Shown here one piece after another: positions 54,318-63,152 of a stretch of 64,000 nucleotides of DNA. The stretch lies in assembly GCF_035818475.1 (NCBI RefSeq), contig NZ_JAYMGV010000001.1, forward strand, positions 1,488,001-1,552,000, given 5' to 3'. Below the pieces are notes generated by a model. The model searched no databases. It saw only the letters and a list, made by a program, of their open reading frames with translations, and was not told the origin of the DNA. The position numbers were made by a program, and so were the translations under genes. Positions within the stretch are counted from its first letter, which is position 1. Each line of letters opens with the position of its first letter. The DNA is from Cognatitamlana sp035818475. Its GTDB lineage: Bacteria; Bacteroidota; Bacteroidia; Flavobacteriales; Flavobacteriaceae.

Positions 54318-56048
54318 ATGAATTATTTGAAACCATTTTTTGGATGCATACTATTTTTAATTATGGGCTGCACACAGGTTGCAACAAATAATTCGTCACT
54401 GGAACTCGAAGAAATAATTAATAATTATCAAGACCGAGAAGGCTATGACAAAGAAGCCTATCCTTTAGGACTTTTTACAAGAGTATATTATAAAGCTGAA
54501 GCCGAATATGCCGAAACGGTTTTACAAAAATTATCAACTATTAATTTTGATGATTTAAATGAAACCGAGCAAATTTCCTTTGAACTTTTAAAGTTTGTAT
54601 TACAAGATCAAATCGATTATTATGAATTTGAACGTTTTCTAAATCCATTGTTGTCAGATTCAGGATTTCATAGTAACCTGAATTACATCATCAGGCCTTT
54701 ACAAAATTATGATAAGGTAAAAGAATATTTAAATAAGCTTAACGCCATTCCGGAATTTGTAGATCAGCATTTTATCAACCTCAAAGAAGGTTTAAAAAAA
54801 GGAATATCGCAGCCTGGAATAATTTTTAAAGGTTACGAGTCAACATATAACAATCATATTGTTGACAATTTTGAAGCATCTTATTTTTATTCACCATTTA
54901 AAAGCTTACCGGAAAGCTTAACAATGAAGCAAAAAGATTCTGTACTGGTTGCAGCTAAAAAAGCTATAGAGGCAACTGTTGTACCCCAATTTAAACGTAT
55001 AAAGACATTTTTTGAAACGGAGTATTTACCAAGAACGCGACATTCACTTGGAGTTTCAAATATTCCAAACGGAAAGGCATATTACCAAAACAGAATTAAT
55101 TATTATACCACAAGCACACAATACACTGCTGAAGCGATACATCAAATAGGGTTAAAAGAGGTTGCCCGTATTAAAGCGGAAATGCAACAAATAATTGATG
55201 GCTTAGGTTTTAAGGGGAGTTTTGCAGATTTTTTACAATTTTTAAGAACAGATGAACAGTTTTATGCAAAAACACCAAAGGAGCTATTAATGATAGCACG
55301 TGATATAGCTAAACGTGCCGACGAACAGCTCCCTCGTTTTTTCAAAATATTACCCCGGAAACCCTATGGAGTAGCTCCGGTACCTGATGCTATAGCTCCC
55401 AAGTATACGGGAGGCCGATATATAGGTACAAGTGCAAACAGTACAGACCCTGGGTATTATTGGGTAAATACTTATGATTTATCAAGTAGAACATTGTATA
55501 CTTTACCATCATTAACAGTACATGAAGCAGTTCCCGGACACCATCTTCAGGGTGCTTTAAATAGCGAGTTGGGAGATAGTATTCCTAAATTCAGAAAAGA
55601 TTTGTATTTATCGGCTTATGGTGAAGGCTGGGGGCTTTACACAGAATTTTTAGCAGATGATATGGGGATGTATACGACTCCATATGAACATTTTGGAAAA
55701 TTTACATATGAAATGTGGCGCGCATGTAGATTGGTAGTAGATACGGGGATTCATGCCAAAGGATGGACACGTGAACAAGTTGTTGATTTTATGACCTCCA
55801 ATACGGCATTATCGTTACACGAAGTAAATACGGAAACAGACAGATACATTTCATGGCCGGGACAAGCCCTGTCTTATAAAATAGGAGAGCTAAAAATCAG
55901 GGAATTAAGGACCCGTGCTAAAGATAAGCTGGGAACAGAATTTGATATTAGAGAATTTCATGAGATCATTCTTGAACAAGGTACAGTAACCTTATCAATC
56001 CTTGAAAGACGAGTGGATAACTATATAGCAAAAAAATTAAATGAGTAG
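54318..56048 (+). CDS. DUF885-family lipoprotein, putative metallopeptidase
   Basis: 576 residues with a lipoprotein signal ending in IMGC (Cys18). The family signature HEAVPGHHLQ starts at His402. HE plus HH resembles a metal site, and DUF885 proteins are thought to be metallopeptidases, although few have been characterised. Other family blocks are GYYWVNTYDLSSRT, YGEGWGLYTEFLADDMG and HAKGWTREQVVDFM. It should act in the periplasm or at the surface. It overlaps the epimerase gene by eight bases, so it belongs firmly to the hydroxyproline operon and may trim imported Pro/Hyp peptides. Confidence 0.85.
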   Translation: MNYLKPFFGCILFLIMGCTQVATNNSSLELEEIINNYQDREGYDKEAYPLGLFTRVYYKAEAEYAETVLQKLSTINFDDLNETEQISFELLKFVLQDQIDYYEFERFLNPLLSDSGFHSNLNYIIRPLQNYDKVKEYLNKLNAIPEFVDQHFINLKEGLKKGISQPGIIFKGYESTYNNHIVDNFEASYFYSPFKSLPESLTMKQKDSVLVAAKKAIEATVVPQFKRIKTFFETEYLPRTRHSLGVSNIPNGKAYYQNRINYYTTSTQYTAEAIHQIGLKEVARIKAEMQQIIDGLGFKGSFADFLQFLRTDEQFYAKTPKELLMIARDIAKRADEQLPRFFKILPRKPYGVAPVPDAIAPKYTGGRYIGTSANSTDPGYYWVNTYDLSSRTLYTLPSLTVHEAVPGHHLQGALNSELGDSIPKFRKDLYLSAYGEGWGLYTEFLADDMGMYTTPYEHFGKFTYEMWRACRLVVDTGIHAKGWTREQVVDFMTSNTALSLHEVNTETDRYISWPGQALSYKIGELKIRELRTRAKDKLGTEFDIREFHEIILEQGTVTLSILERRVDNYIAKKLNE

Positions 56049-57051
56049 AACAAAATTTGTTTGTATTGATGCACATACCTGCGGAAACCCTGTTAGGGTA
56101 GTTACTCAAGGTCATCCTAATTTAATTGGTAAAACCATGAGTGAAAAACGCCAGCATTTTTTACAGGAATTTGACTGGATTCGCAAAGGCTTAATGTTTG
56201 AACCCAGGGGGCATGATATGATGAGCGGGAGTTTTTTATACCCACCTCATAACCCTGAAAATGATTTTGCGATACTATTTATTGAAACATCCGGATGTTT
56301 ACCCATGTGCGGGCATGGTACTATAGGTACGGTAACTATTGCAATAGAAGAAGGTTTGGTTGCACCAAAGGTTCCGGGAAGAATTAAAATGGAAACGCCG
56401 GCAGGGCTAGTGGATATTGAATATCAGCAAACAGGAAATAAAGTAGATTGGGTTAAACTAACTAATGTCAAAAGTTTTTTGGCCGCCGAAAACTTGACTA
56501 TAGAGCTCAATGACTTAGGAAAGATAACTTTTGATGTTTCCTATGGAGGGAATTATTATGCTATAGTAGATCCCCAGGAAAATTTTAGTGGAGTTCATAA
56601 TTATACAGCATCAGATATTATCCGTTTCTCGCAGGAAGCCAGAGAAAAAATAAATAAAAAATACCCTAATATGTTTGTGCATTCTGAGAATAATACCATT
56701 AGAGATGTATCGCACATGTTATGGACAGGAAGCCCCATAGATAAAAATTCTTCGGGAAGAAATGCTGTTTTTTATGGAGATAAAGCTATTGATAGAAGCC
56801 CTTGTGGAACCGGAACATCGGCACGTTTAGCACAATTATATACCAAAGGACAATTAAGTTTAGAAGAAGATTATATCCACGAAAGCTTTATTGGAAGTAA
56901 ATTTATTGGACGTGTAGAAAAGGAAACCTGGATAGATGGTAAATTAGCTATTATTCCAAGCATAAAAGGGTGGGCAAAAATATACGGATACAATACTATA
57001 ATTATTGATGATGAAGATGATCCCTATGCACACGGATTTCAGGTCATTTAA
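56041..57051 (+). CDS. proline racemase family, probable 4-hydroxyproline 2-epimerase
   Basis: 336 residues, normal family length. Both catalytic cysteines are present: Cys90 in PMCGHGTIG and Cys255 in SPCGTGTSA. The EPRGHDMMSGSF block near residue 60 is another family mark. Two cysteines fit a racemase or epimerase rather than a dehydratase. In the hydroxyproline route it converts trans-4-hydroxy-L-proline to cis-4-hydroxy-D-proline. The next gene encodes an S9 peptidase, and an FAD dehydrogenase for the D-product follows. Proline racemase activity cannot be excluded by sequence. Confidence 0.88.
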   Translation: MSRTKFVCIDAHTCGNPVRVVTQGHPNLIGKTMSEKRQHFLQEFDWIRKGLMFEPRGHDMMSGSFLYPPHNPENDFAILFIETSGCLPMCGHGTIGTVTIAIEEGLVAPKVPGRIKMETPAGLVDIEYQQTGNKVDWVKLTNVKSFLAAENLTIELNDLGKITFDVSYGGNYYAIVDPQENFSGVHNYTASDIIRFSQEAREKINKKYPNMFVHSENNTIRDVSHMLWTGSPIDKNSSGRNAVFYGDKAIDRSPCGTGTSARLAQLYTKGQLSLEEDYIHESFIGSKFIGRVEKETWIDGKLAIIPSIKGWAKIYGYNTIIIDDEDDPYAHGFQVI

Positions 57052-57061
57052 AAAAATAAAT

Positions 57062-59320
57062 ATGAAACATTATATCAGAGTATTAGCCGTTTGCTATTTA
57101 TATATGTTACCAATACAAGCACAACACCAGGTAACAAAAGACGACTATAAACGAGCAGTAAGTTTTATGTATGATAACTATAATAATAAAACAGCTTTTA
57201 ACCTTAATACCTCTGTAAATTGGTTTGAAGATGGATCTGGATTCTGGTTTGTTGATTATTCAAAAGATAATAAAACTTATAAGACTGTTGATTTAAAAAA
57301 AGGAAAAGTAAAGGCGCTATTTGATCATGATAAATTAGCTAAGGCACTCACTAAATTAAATGGTAAAGAAGTGAAATCAAATGATTTATCATTATCGGAT
57401 TTTGAAAACTTAAAAGGAAAACTATCATTCAAAACTAATAATAAAACAGTTATAGTTGATCTAAAGTCCTATAAATTGGAAGAAAAAAAAGCCAATAAGG
57501 AAAAGGAAGAGAATCCATTTGAAGCTGAATCTCCGGATGGGAAGTGGGTGGCGTATACAAAGGATTATAATTTGTTTATTAAATCGGTCAAAACCAAAGA
57601 GGAATACCAATTAAGTATTGACGGAGATAAGGGGTATGAGTACGCCTCCTGGTATGGCTGGTATGACAAAATGGAAGGCGAAAACGGAGAAAGGCCAAAA
57701 CGCTTTTATGTGAATTGGTCTGAAGACTCCAAATGGATTGCAACAACCCTTGTGGATACGCGTACTGCTGAGAAGATGTATCTTTTGGACCATAGTATTG
57801 ATTCATTGTATAAGCCTAAATTAATGGCCTACTATAGGGGTTCTCCGGGAGACAGCACTATGGTGAAAATTACTCCTGTTTTTTACAATATAGAAACTAA
57901 AAAGGAAGTTAAAACTAATTTGCCTACAGGAACCCATATTAATGCAGTATCTGCTAACTGGATGAAAGATTCAGGAGCATTAATTGCCAGTTACTCCAAA
58001 AGAGGGTTTTTAAAACAATATGTGAAATTAGTTAATTTAAACACCAATACAGAACAAGTTTTAATAGAAGAAACCAGTAACACCGGAATTGATAATTTTG
58101 AATATCGCATATTAGAAGATAAACAAAAAATCATCTTTTTATCAGAACGAACAGGCTGGAGACAACTTCATATACTTGATATAAATACTGGTCAAATAAA
58201 ATTATTGACCAGTGGTGATTATTATATAAATAGCATAAAATATATAGATGAAGAAAACGGTATTATCTATTATTTAGCATCAGGAAAAATACCTGAAAAT
58301 AACCCTTATCACCAACAACTTTATAAAGTGGACTTTAAAGGTAATGAAACCTTATTGACTCCCGATGATAAACATCATAGTGTTAGCTTTTCAGAAGATG
58401 GGAGTTATTTTGTAGATGCGTCTTCAACAATTACCATTCCAACTAAAACTGTGCTAAGAGCTTCAAAAACAGGAGCGCTAATAACCGAATTAACCAGTGC
58501 AGATGTGTCACAAGCTGAAGCTATAGGGTGGATGCCGCCAAGCCCTTTTTCCTTAATGGCAAAAGATGGCAAAACAACCATATATGGTGCATTATGGAAA
58601 CCAACTCATTTTAATTCAAATACATCGTATCCAAATATTGATGCTACTTATACAGGGCCACACACCCAACGTTTTCCAAAATCGTTTAATCGTGGATTTG
58701 ATAATCAGTCTTTGGCAGAATTAGGGTTCATAGTAGTGCAAATTGACGGATTGGGAACCTCAGGGCGTTCAAAAGAATTTCATGATCATTCTTATAAGAA
58801 CATGGAAAATAATTTAGAAGATCATGTGTTAGCCATTAAGCATTTAAGTGAAAAATATTCATGGATAGATATTAATAAAGTTGGGATTTTTGGACATTCA
58901 GCAGGCGGATATGATACAGGAAGAGCACTGTTGGGGTTTCCGGATTTTTACAAAGTAGGCGTAGCAAGCTCAGCAGATCATGATTTTAGAATGGAAAAAG
59001 CCTGGTGGCCGGAAATGTATCAGGGTTGGCCTGTAGATGAGACCTATGAAAAAGTATCAAACATAACTAATGCCGAAAAATTAAAAGGAAAGTTATTACT
59101 AACACATGGAGGAATAGATGATAATGTAAACCCCTCAGCAACCTTTAAACTGGCAGAGGCTTTAATTAAAGCAGATAAAGATTTTGATTTGTTAATCTTA
59201 CCAAGCCAGAGACATGGTTATCGTGGAAAACACAGAAGATATTTTATAAAAAAACGCTGGAATTATTTTGTTGAACACCTTTTAGGAGCAGAACCACTTT
59301 GGGACTTTAAATGGAATTAA
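57062..59320 (+). CDS. S9 family dipeptidyl peptidase IV-like serine peptidase
   Basis: 752 residues from the ATG at 57062. The frame extends upstream to 57005, overlapping the epimerase gene, but only the internal start gives a signal peptide (HYIRVLAVCYLYMLPIQAQ). A DPP IV-type beta-propeller covers about 80-490. The alpha/beta-hydrolase domain holds the triad Ser613 (GHSAGGYD), Asp686 (GGIDDNVNP) and His718 (QRHGYRG). Such periplasmic enzymes release X-Pro dipeptides from the N-terminus of peptides, which fits collagen-like sequences. It starts 10 bases after the epimerase stop codon and ends 3 bases before the FAD dehydrogenase gene. Confidence 0.92.
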   Translation: MKHYIRVLAVCYLYMLPIQAQHQVTKDDYKRAVSFMYDNYNNKTAFNLNTSVNWFEDGSGFWFVDYSKDNKTYKTVDLKKGKVKALFDHDKLAKALTKLNGKEVKSNDLSLSDFENLKGKLSFKTNNKTVIVDLKSYKLEEKKANKEKEENPFEAESPDGKWVAYTKDYNLFIKSVKTKEEYQLSIDGDKGYEYASWYGWYDKMEGENGERPKRFYVNWSEDSKWIATTLVDTRTAEKMYLLDHSIDSLYKPKLMAYYRGSPGDSTMVKITPVFYNIETKKEVKTNLPTGTHINAVSANWMKDSGALIASYSKRGFLKQYVKLVNLNTNTEQVLIEETSNTGIDNFEYRILEDKQKIIFLSERTGWRQLHILDINTGQIKLLTSGDYYINSIKYIDEENGIIYYLASGKIPENNPYHQQLYKVDFKGNETLLTPDDKHHSVSFSEDGSYFVDASSTITIPTKTVLRASKTGALITELTSADVSQAEAIGWMPPSPFSLMAKDGKTTIYGALWKPTHFNSNTSYPNIDATYTGPHTQRFPKSFNRGFDNQSLAELGFIVVQIDGLGTSGRSKEFHDHSYKNMENNLEDHVLAIKHLSEKYSWIDINKVGIFGHSAGGYDTGRALLGFPDFYKVGVASSADHDFRMEKAWWPEMYQGWPVDETYEKVSNITNAEKLKGKLLLTHGGIDDNVNPSATFKLAEALIKADKDFDLLILPSQRHGYRGKHRRYFIKKRWNYFVEHLLGAEPLWDFKWN

Positions 59321-59323
59321 TCA

Positions 59324-60571
59324 ATGAGTAAGAATGTTGTAATTATTGGTGGTGGAATTATTGGACTGTGTTCTGCATATTATCTTCAAAAGGAAGGACA
59401 CCAGGTTACTATTGTTGATCAATCAAATTTAAATACGGGAGCATCTTATGTTAATGCCGGTTATTTGTCGCCAAGCCATATTATACCATTATCTGCTCCC
59501 GGAGTAATGAAAAAAGGGCTTAAGTGGATGTTTGATAAATCAAGTCCGCTTTATATAAAACCACGTTTAAACCTTGATTTTTTAAGATGGGCCTGGGCTT
59601 TTAATAAATCATGTACTCAAAGCCATGTTGATAAGGTGGCTCCGGTAATTAGGGATATTTCAGTATTAAGCCAGGAACTGTATTCAGATATTAAAGCAGA
59701 AGAAAAGTTTAGGTTTCATTATGAGAAGAAAGGCTTATTAATGTTGTGCCAGACGGAGAAAGTACTGGAAGAAGAAGTGTGCACTGCAAACCTAGCATCA
59801 GCACTGGGATTGTCTGCCAAGGAGGTTAGTTTGGACGATATTAAAAAAGTAGAACCCAACTGTCATATTGATGCAATAGGAGCTGCTTATTTTGAATGTG
59901 ATCAGCATACAACACCTCATGAATTTATGGAGGAGATGAAAACCTATTTAAAGCATGCAGGTGTCCTGTTTTATACCAATGAAAAGGTTGTAGATCTAAA
60001 AGTATCAGGTGGTCATATTGTATCAATAAAAACAGATAAACAAGACTTAAAAGCTGATGAATTTGTTTTAGCTGCCGGATCCTGGAGTGATAAGCTTAGT
60101 AAAAAACTTGGAATAAAACTATTATTACAGGCAGGGAAAGGATACAGAATTAATACTACAAAAGATACAGGAATTTCTATTCCTGCTATTTTGTGTGAAG
60201 CAAAAGTAGCAGTAACACCTATGAATGGGTTTACCCGATTTGCAGGAACTATGGAAATAGCAGGTATAAATCACCATATAAACAAAACCAGGGTTGAAGC
60301 TATAGCAAGAGCAACAAAACGGTATTATCCAAATATAGAATTGACCCGGGAAGAAAAAAATGAAGCTGAATGTGGTTTGCGGCCAGTTTCTCCAGATGGA
60401 TTACCATATTTAGGAAGATCTCAAAAATGCGACAATTTAATTATTGCAGCAGGTCATGCCATGATGGGGTGGAGTATGGGAACGGCAACCGGGAAATTAG
60501 TTTCAGAACTGATTTCTGAACAAAAACCATCATTAGACTTAACATATTATCATCCGGATAGAACATTTTAA
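59324..60571 (+). CDS. FAD-dependent D-amino-acid dehydrogenase, probable D-hydroxyproline dehydrogenase
   Basis: 415 residues. The N-terminal Rossmann fingerprint for FAD is VVIIGGGIIGLCSAYYL (residues 5-21), and the DAO-family end block GLRPVSPDGLPYLGRS and AAGHAMMGWSMGTATGKLVSELI is present. It belongs to the DadA-like group. In the hydroxyproline route it oxidises cis-4-hydroxy-D-proline to 1-pyrroline-4-hydroxy-2-carboxylate and passes electrons to the respiratory chain. The substrate is inferred from the epimerase and deaminase in the same operon. It starts 3 bases after the S9 peptidase stop codon. Confidence 0.88.
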   Translation: MSKNVVIIGGGIIGLCSAYYLQKEGHQVTIVDQSNLNTGASYVNAGYLSPSHIIPLSAPGVMKKGLKWMFDKSSPLYIKPRLNLDFLRWAWAFNKSCTQSHVDKVAPVIRDISVLSQELYSDIKAEEKFRFHYEKKGLLMLCQTEKVLEEEVCTANLASALGLSAKEVSLDDIKKVEPNCHIDAIGAAYFECDQHTTPHEFMEEMKTYLKHAGVLFYTNEKVVDLKVSGGHIVSIKTDKQDLKADEFVLAAGSWSDKLSKKLGIKLLLQAGKGYRINTTKDTGISIPAILCEAKVAVTPMNGFTRFAGTMEIAGINHHINKTRVEAIARATKRYYPNIELTREEKNEAECGLRPVSPDGLPYLGRSQKCDNLIIAAGHAMMGWSMGTATGKLVSELISEQKPSLDLTYYHPDRTF

Positions 60572-60573
60572 TT

Positions 60574-61875
60574 ATGCGTTATCAACAAATACCCAATACC
60601 CTTTTTATAGAGAATAGAAATAGATTCATTGCTAAAATGAAGCCAAACACCATAGCTATTCTAACGTCTAACGATATAAAGCATAACAATGCAGATGATG
60701 TTATGGACTTTGCTCAAAATAACGACTTGTTTTATTTGTCAGGAATAAACCAGGAGGAGACCATTTTGGTATTGTACCCTGAGGCTTATAAAGAAGAAAA
60801 TCGAGCTATTTTGTTTGTTAAAGAAACCAATGAACATATAAAAATCTGGGATGGAGAGAAATTAACAAAGGAGGAGGCTGCAAATATTTCTGGTATCAAA
60901 CGTGTGGAGTGGGTAAATGATTTCGAAACACTCTTACAGTATATGGCTTTTGAGGCAGATGGATTTTATTTAGGTCACAACGAACATATAAAGCGTGTAA
61001 CCAAAGATCAGGAAACGCGACAAGACAGAATGATTACATGGTGTAAGCAAAAATATCCGTTGCATCACTATTATAGAGCCGCAAAAATAACCAGAGAATT
61101 ACGCCCGGTTAAAAGCCAGGAAGAAATAGACTTAATACAAAAAGCTGCAGCCATTAGTGTAGAAAGCTTTTACAGTATATTAAAGGCTGTAAAGCCAAAT
61201 ATGAAGGAGTATGAATTAGAAGCTGAATTAATCTATAATTTAGTGAAATCGGGGGCAAAACGACATGCTTTTAAACCTATAGTGGCTTCCGGAAAGAATG
61301 CTTGTGCACTACATTACAATACCAATGATGCTATTTGTAAAGACGGCGATATGATTCTTATGGATTTTGGTGTTTGTTATGCGAATTATAACAGTGATAC
61401 TACACGTTGTTTTCCGGTAAACGGAACGTTTTCCAAGCGGCAAAAAGAAGTCTATAGCTCTGTTTTACATTGCTTAAAAGAAGGGAGTAAGTTATTAAAG
61501 CCTGGGATAACACATATAGATTATGAAAAGAATATGGCGACTTTGGTGGAAGCCGAACTCATAAAATTAGGAGTGTTGCATGCTGATGAGGTAGCGAACC
61601 AAGACCCGGAAAGGCCTTTATACAAAAAATATTTTATGCATGGAACCGCACATTATATAGGATTGGATGTCCATGATGTTGGTTTATATAGGACAATAGA
61701 ACCGGGAATGGTATTTACATGCGAACCGGGAATATATATACCGGAAGAGGGCATTGGTTGCCGTTTGGAAAATGATTATCTGATTACAGAAAAGGGACAT
61801 ATTAATTTAACAGAAGACATGCCAATAGAAATTGAAGCTATTGAAGCTTTAATGAATAATAAAAAAGAACAATAG
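60574..61875 (+). CDS. aminopeptidase P-type M24 metallopeptidase
   Basis: 433 residues. The N-terminal AMP_N domain (about 1-140) carries the FYLSGINQEETILVLYP stretch. The pita-bread domain has the full set of dinuclear metal ligands: Asp264, Asp275, His360, Glu384 and Glu399, seen in MDFGV, NSDTTR, GTAHYIGLDVHD, CEPGIY and RLENDY. No signal peptide, so it acts in the cytoplasm. It should cleave the bond before proline or hydroxyproline, X-|-Pro. It starts 2 bases after the FAD dehydrogenase gene. Confidence 0.93.
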   Translation: MRYQQIPNTLFIENRNRFIAKMKPNTIAILTSNDIKHNNADDVMDFAQNNDLFYLSGINQEETILVLYPEAYKEENRAILFVKETNEHIKIWDGEKLTKEEAANISGIKRVEWVNDFETLLQYMAFEADGFYLGHNEHIKRVTKDQETRQDRMITWCKQKYPLHHYYRAAKITRELRPVKSQEEIDLIQKAAAISVESFYSILKAVKPNMKEYELEAELIYNLVKSGAKRHAFKPIVASGKNACALHYNTNDAICKDGDMILMDFGVCYANYNSDTTRCFPVNGTFSKRQKEVYSSVLHCLKEGSKLLKPGITHIDYEKNMATLVEAELIKLGVLHADEVANQDPERPLYKKYFMHGTAHYIGLDVHDVGLYRTIEPGMVFTCEPGIYIPEEGIGCRLENDYLITEKGHINLTEDMPIEIEAIEALMNNKKEQ

Positions 61876-61879
61876 TTAT

Positions 61880-63106
61880 ATGAGAACAGTAGGAATTGGA
61901 GGATCGACTATTGAAGCTGAATTAAGCAGAATAATACCTACGGCACATTTAGTAAAACCTATTCCAAAAGCCGAATTTCAAAGCCGAATTGAGAAGGCTT
62001 GTAGCCTTATGAAAACCAAGGGTGTTCAGGTATTGTATTTGCATTCGGGTACCAATCTGTATTATTTCACCGGAATGCGTTGGAATCCCAGTGAAAGACT
62101 GGTTGGTGCTTTAGTATTCCCCAATGGAAAACTTCATTATATAGCACCTAAATTTGAAGAAGGCACTATTTTGGATTTTATGTCTGTTGAAGGCCAGGTA
62201 CATTGTTGGGAAGAACATGAGAGCCCTTATGAATTATTAACAGAGATTCTTAAAAATAATCATATAACTGAAGGGGAAATTTTTATTGATGAAACTGCGC
62301 CTTTTTTTATTTCTGATGGTATTTTAAAGGCCCCATCAGCATATACATTAAGTAATGCAAGGCCTGTAATTTCGGTTTGTAGAATGATTAAGTCGGATAC
62401 AGAAATTGCCATCATTAAGCATGTCATGAACATTACCTTAGACGTTCAAAAAGCTGCAGCCAGAATTTTAAGAGTAGGAATAAGTGCCAGGGAAGTGATC
62501 GATTTTATTAATGAAGCTCATAAACGCTATGGTATTACATCCGACTCTTATTTTTGTATTGTGTTATTTGGGGTAGACTCTTCATTTCCACATGGGGTAA
62601 GCAAGCCTAAGAATTTAGAGATGAATGATATGGTATTGATAGATACCGGATGTGTGCTTTATGATTATATATCAGATATTACAAGAACCTATGTTTTTGG
62701 TGAAGCAAACAATTTGCAGCGCAGTATTTGGAATATAGAAAAAGAAACCCAACAAGCCGCTTTTAATGCTGCACAAGTAGGGAACACTTGTGCTTCAGTT
62801 GATTTAGCTTCAAGAAAAGTATTAGAATCTAATGGTCTTGGGCCGGATTATAAACTTCCGGGCTTACCGCATAGAACAGGTCATGGTATTGGATTAGATA
62901 TTCACGAGTATCCTTATATGGTTAAAGGCAATGACACGGTTTTAAAACCCGGTATGTGCTTTAGTAATGAACCCATGATCTGTGTGCCAAATAAATTTGG
63001 TGTCCGGTTAGAAGATCATATTTATATAACCGCTGAAGGTCCAAAATGGTTTACTGAGTCTTCAAATACTATTGAAAACCCGTTTGGGGTATTCCTTAAG
63101 TCCTGA
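61880..63106 (+). CDS. M24 family Xaa-Pro peptidase (prolidase-like)
   Basis: 408 residues. An N-terminal creatinase/prolidase-like domain (about 30-170, with YFTGMRWNPSERLVGALVFP) precedes the metal domain with ligands Asp255, Asp266, His335, Glu364 and Glu378 (LIDTG, ISDITRTYVF, TGHGIGLDIHE, NEPMI, RLEDH). No signal peptide. It probably splits Xaa-Pro or Xaa-Hyp dipeptides. It follows the aminopeptidase P gene by 4 bases and is the last gene of the + strand operon. The two M24 enzymes differ enough to suggest different peptide lengths. Confidence 0.9.
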   Translation: MRTVGIGGSTIEAELSRIIPTAHLVKPIPKAEFQSRIEKACSLMKTKGVQVLYLHSGTNLYYFTGMRWNPSERLVGALVFPNGKLHYIAPKFEEGTILDFMSVEGQVHCWEEHESPYELLTEILKNNHITEGEIFIDETAPFFISDGILKAPSAYTLSNARPVISVCRMIKSDTEIAIIKHVMNITLDVQKAAARILRVGISAREVIDFINEAHKRYGITSDSYFCIVLFGVDSSFPHGVSKPKNLEMNDMVLIDTGCVLYDYISDITRTYVFGEANNLQRSIWNIEKETQQAAFNAAQVGNTCASVDLASRKVLESNGLGPDYKLPGLPHRTGHGIGLDIHEYPYMVKGNDTVLKPGMCFSNEPMICVPNKFGVRLEDHIYITAEGPKWFTESSNTIENPFGVFLKS

Positions 63107-63152
63107 ATTCTCTAGCATATTAAATTTTTAACTGATCTATATACAAAAAGAA

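Noticed and set aside
57005..57061. Upstream extension of the S9 peptidase with several Met codons
   Set aside because: It overlaps the epimerase gene and would place 19 polar residues before an obvious signal peptide. The ATG at 57062 is a better start.
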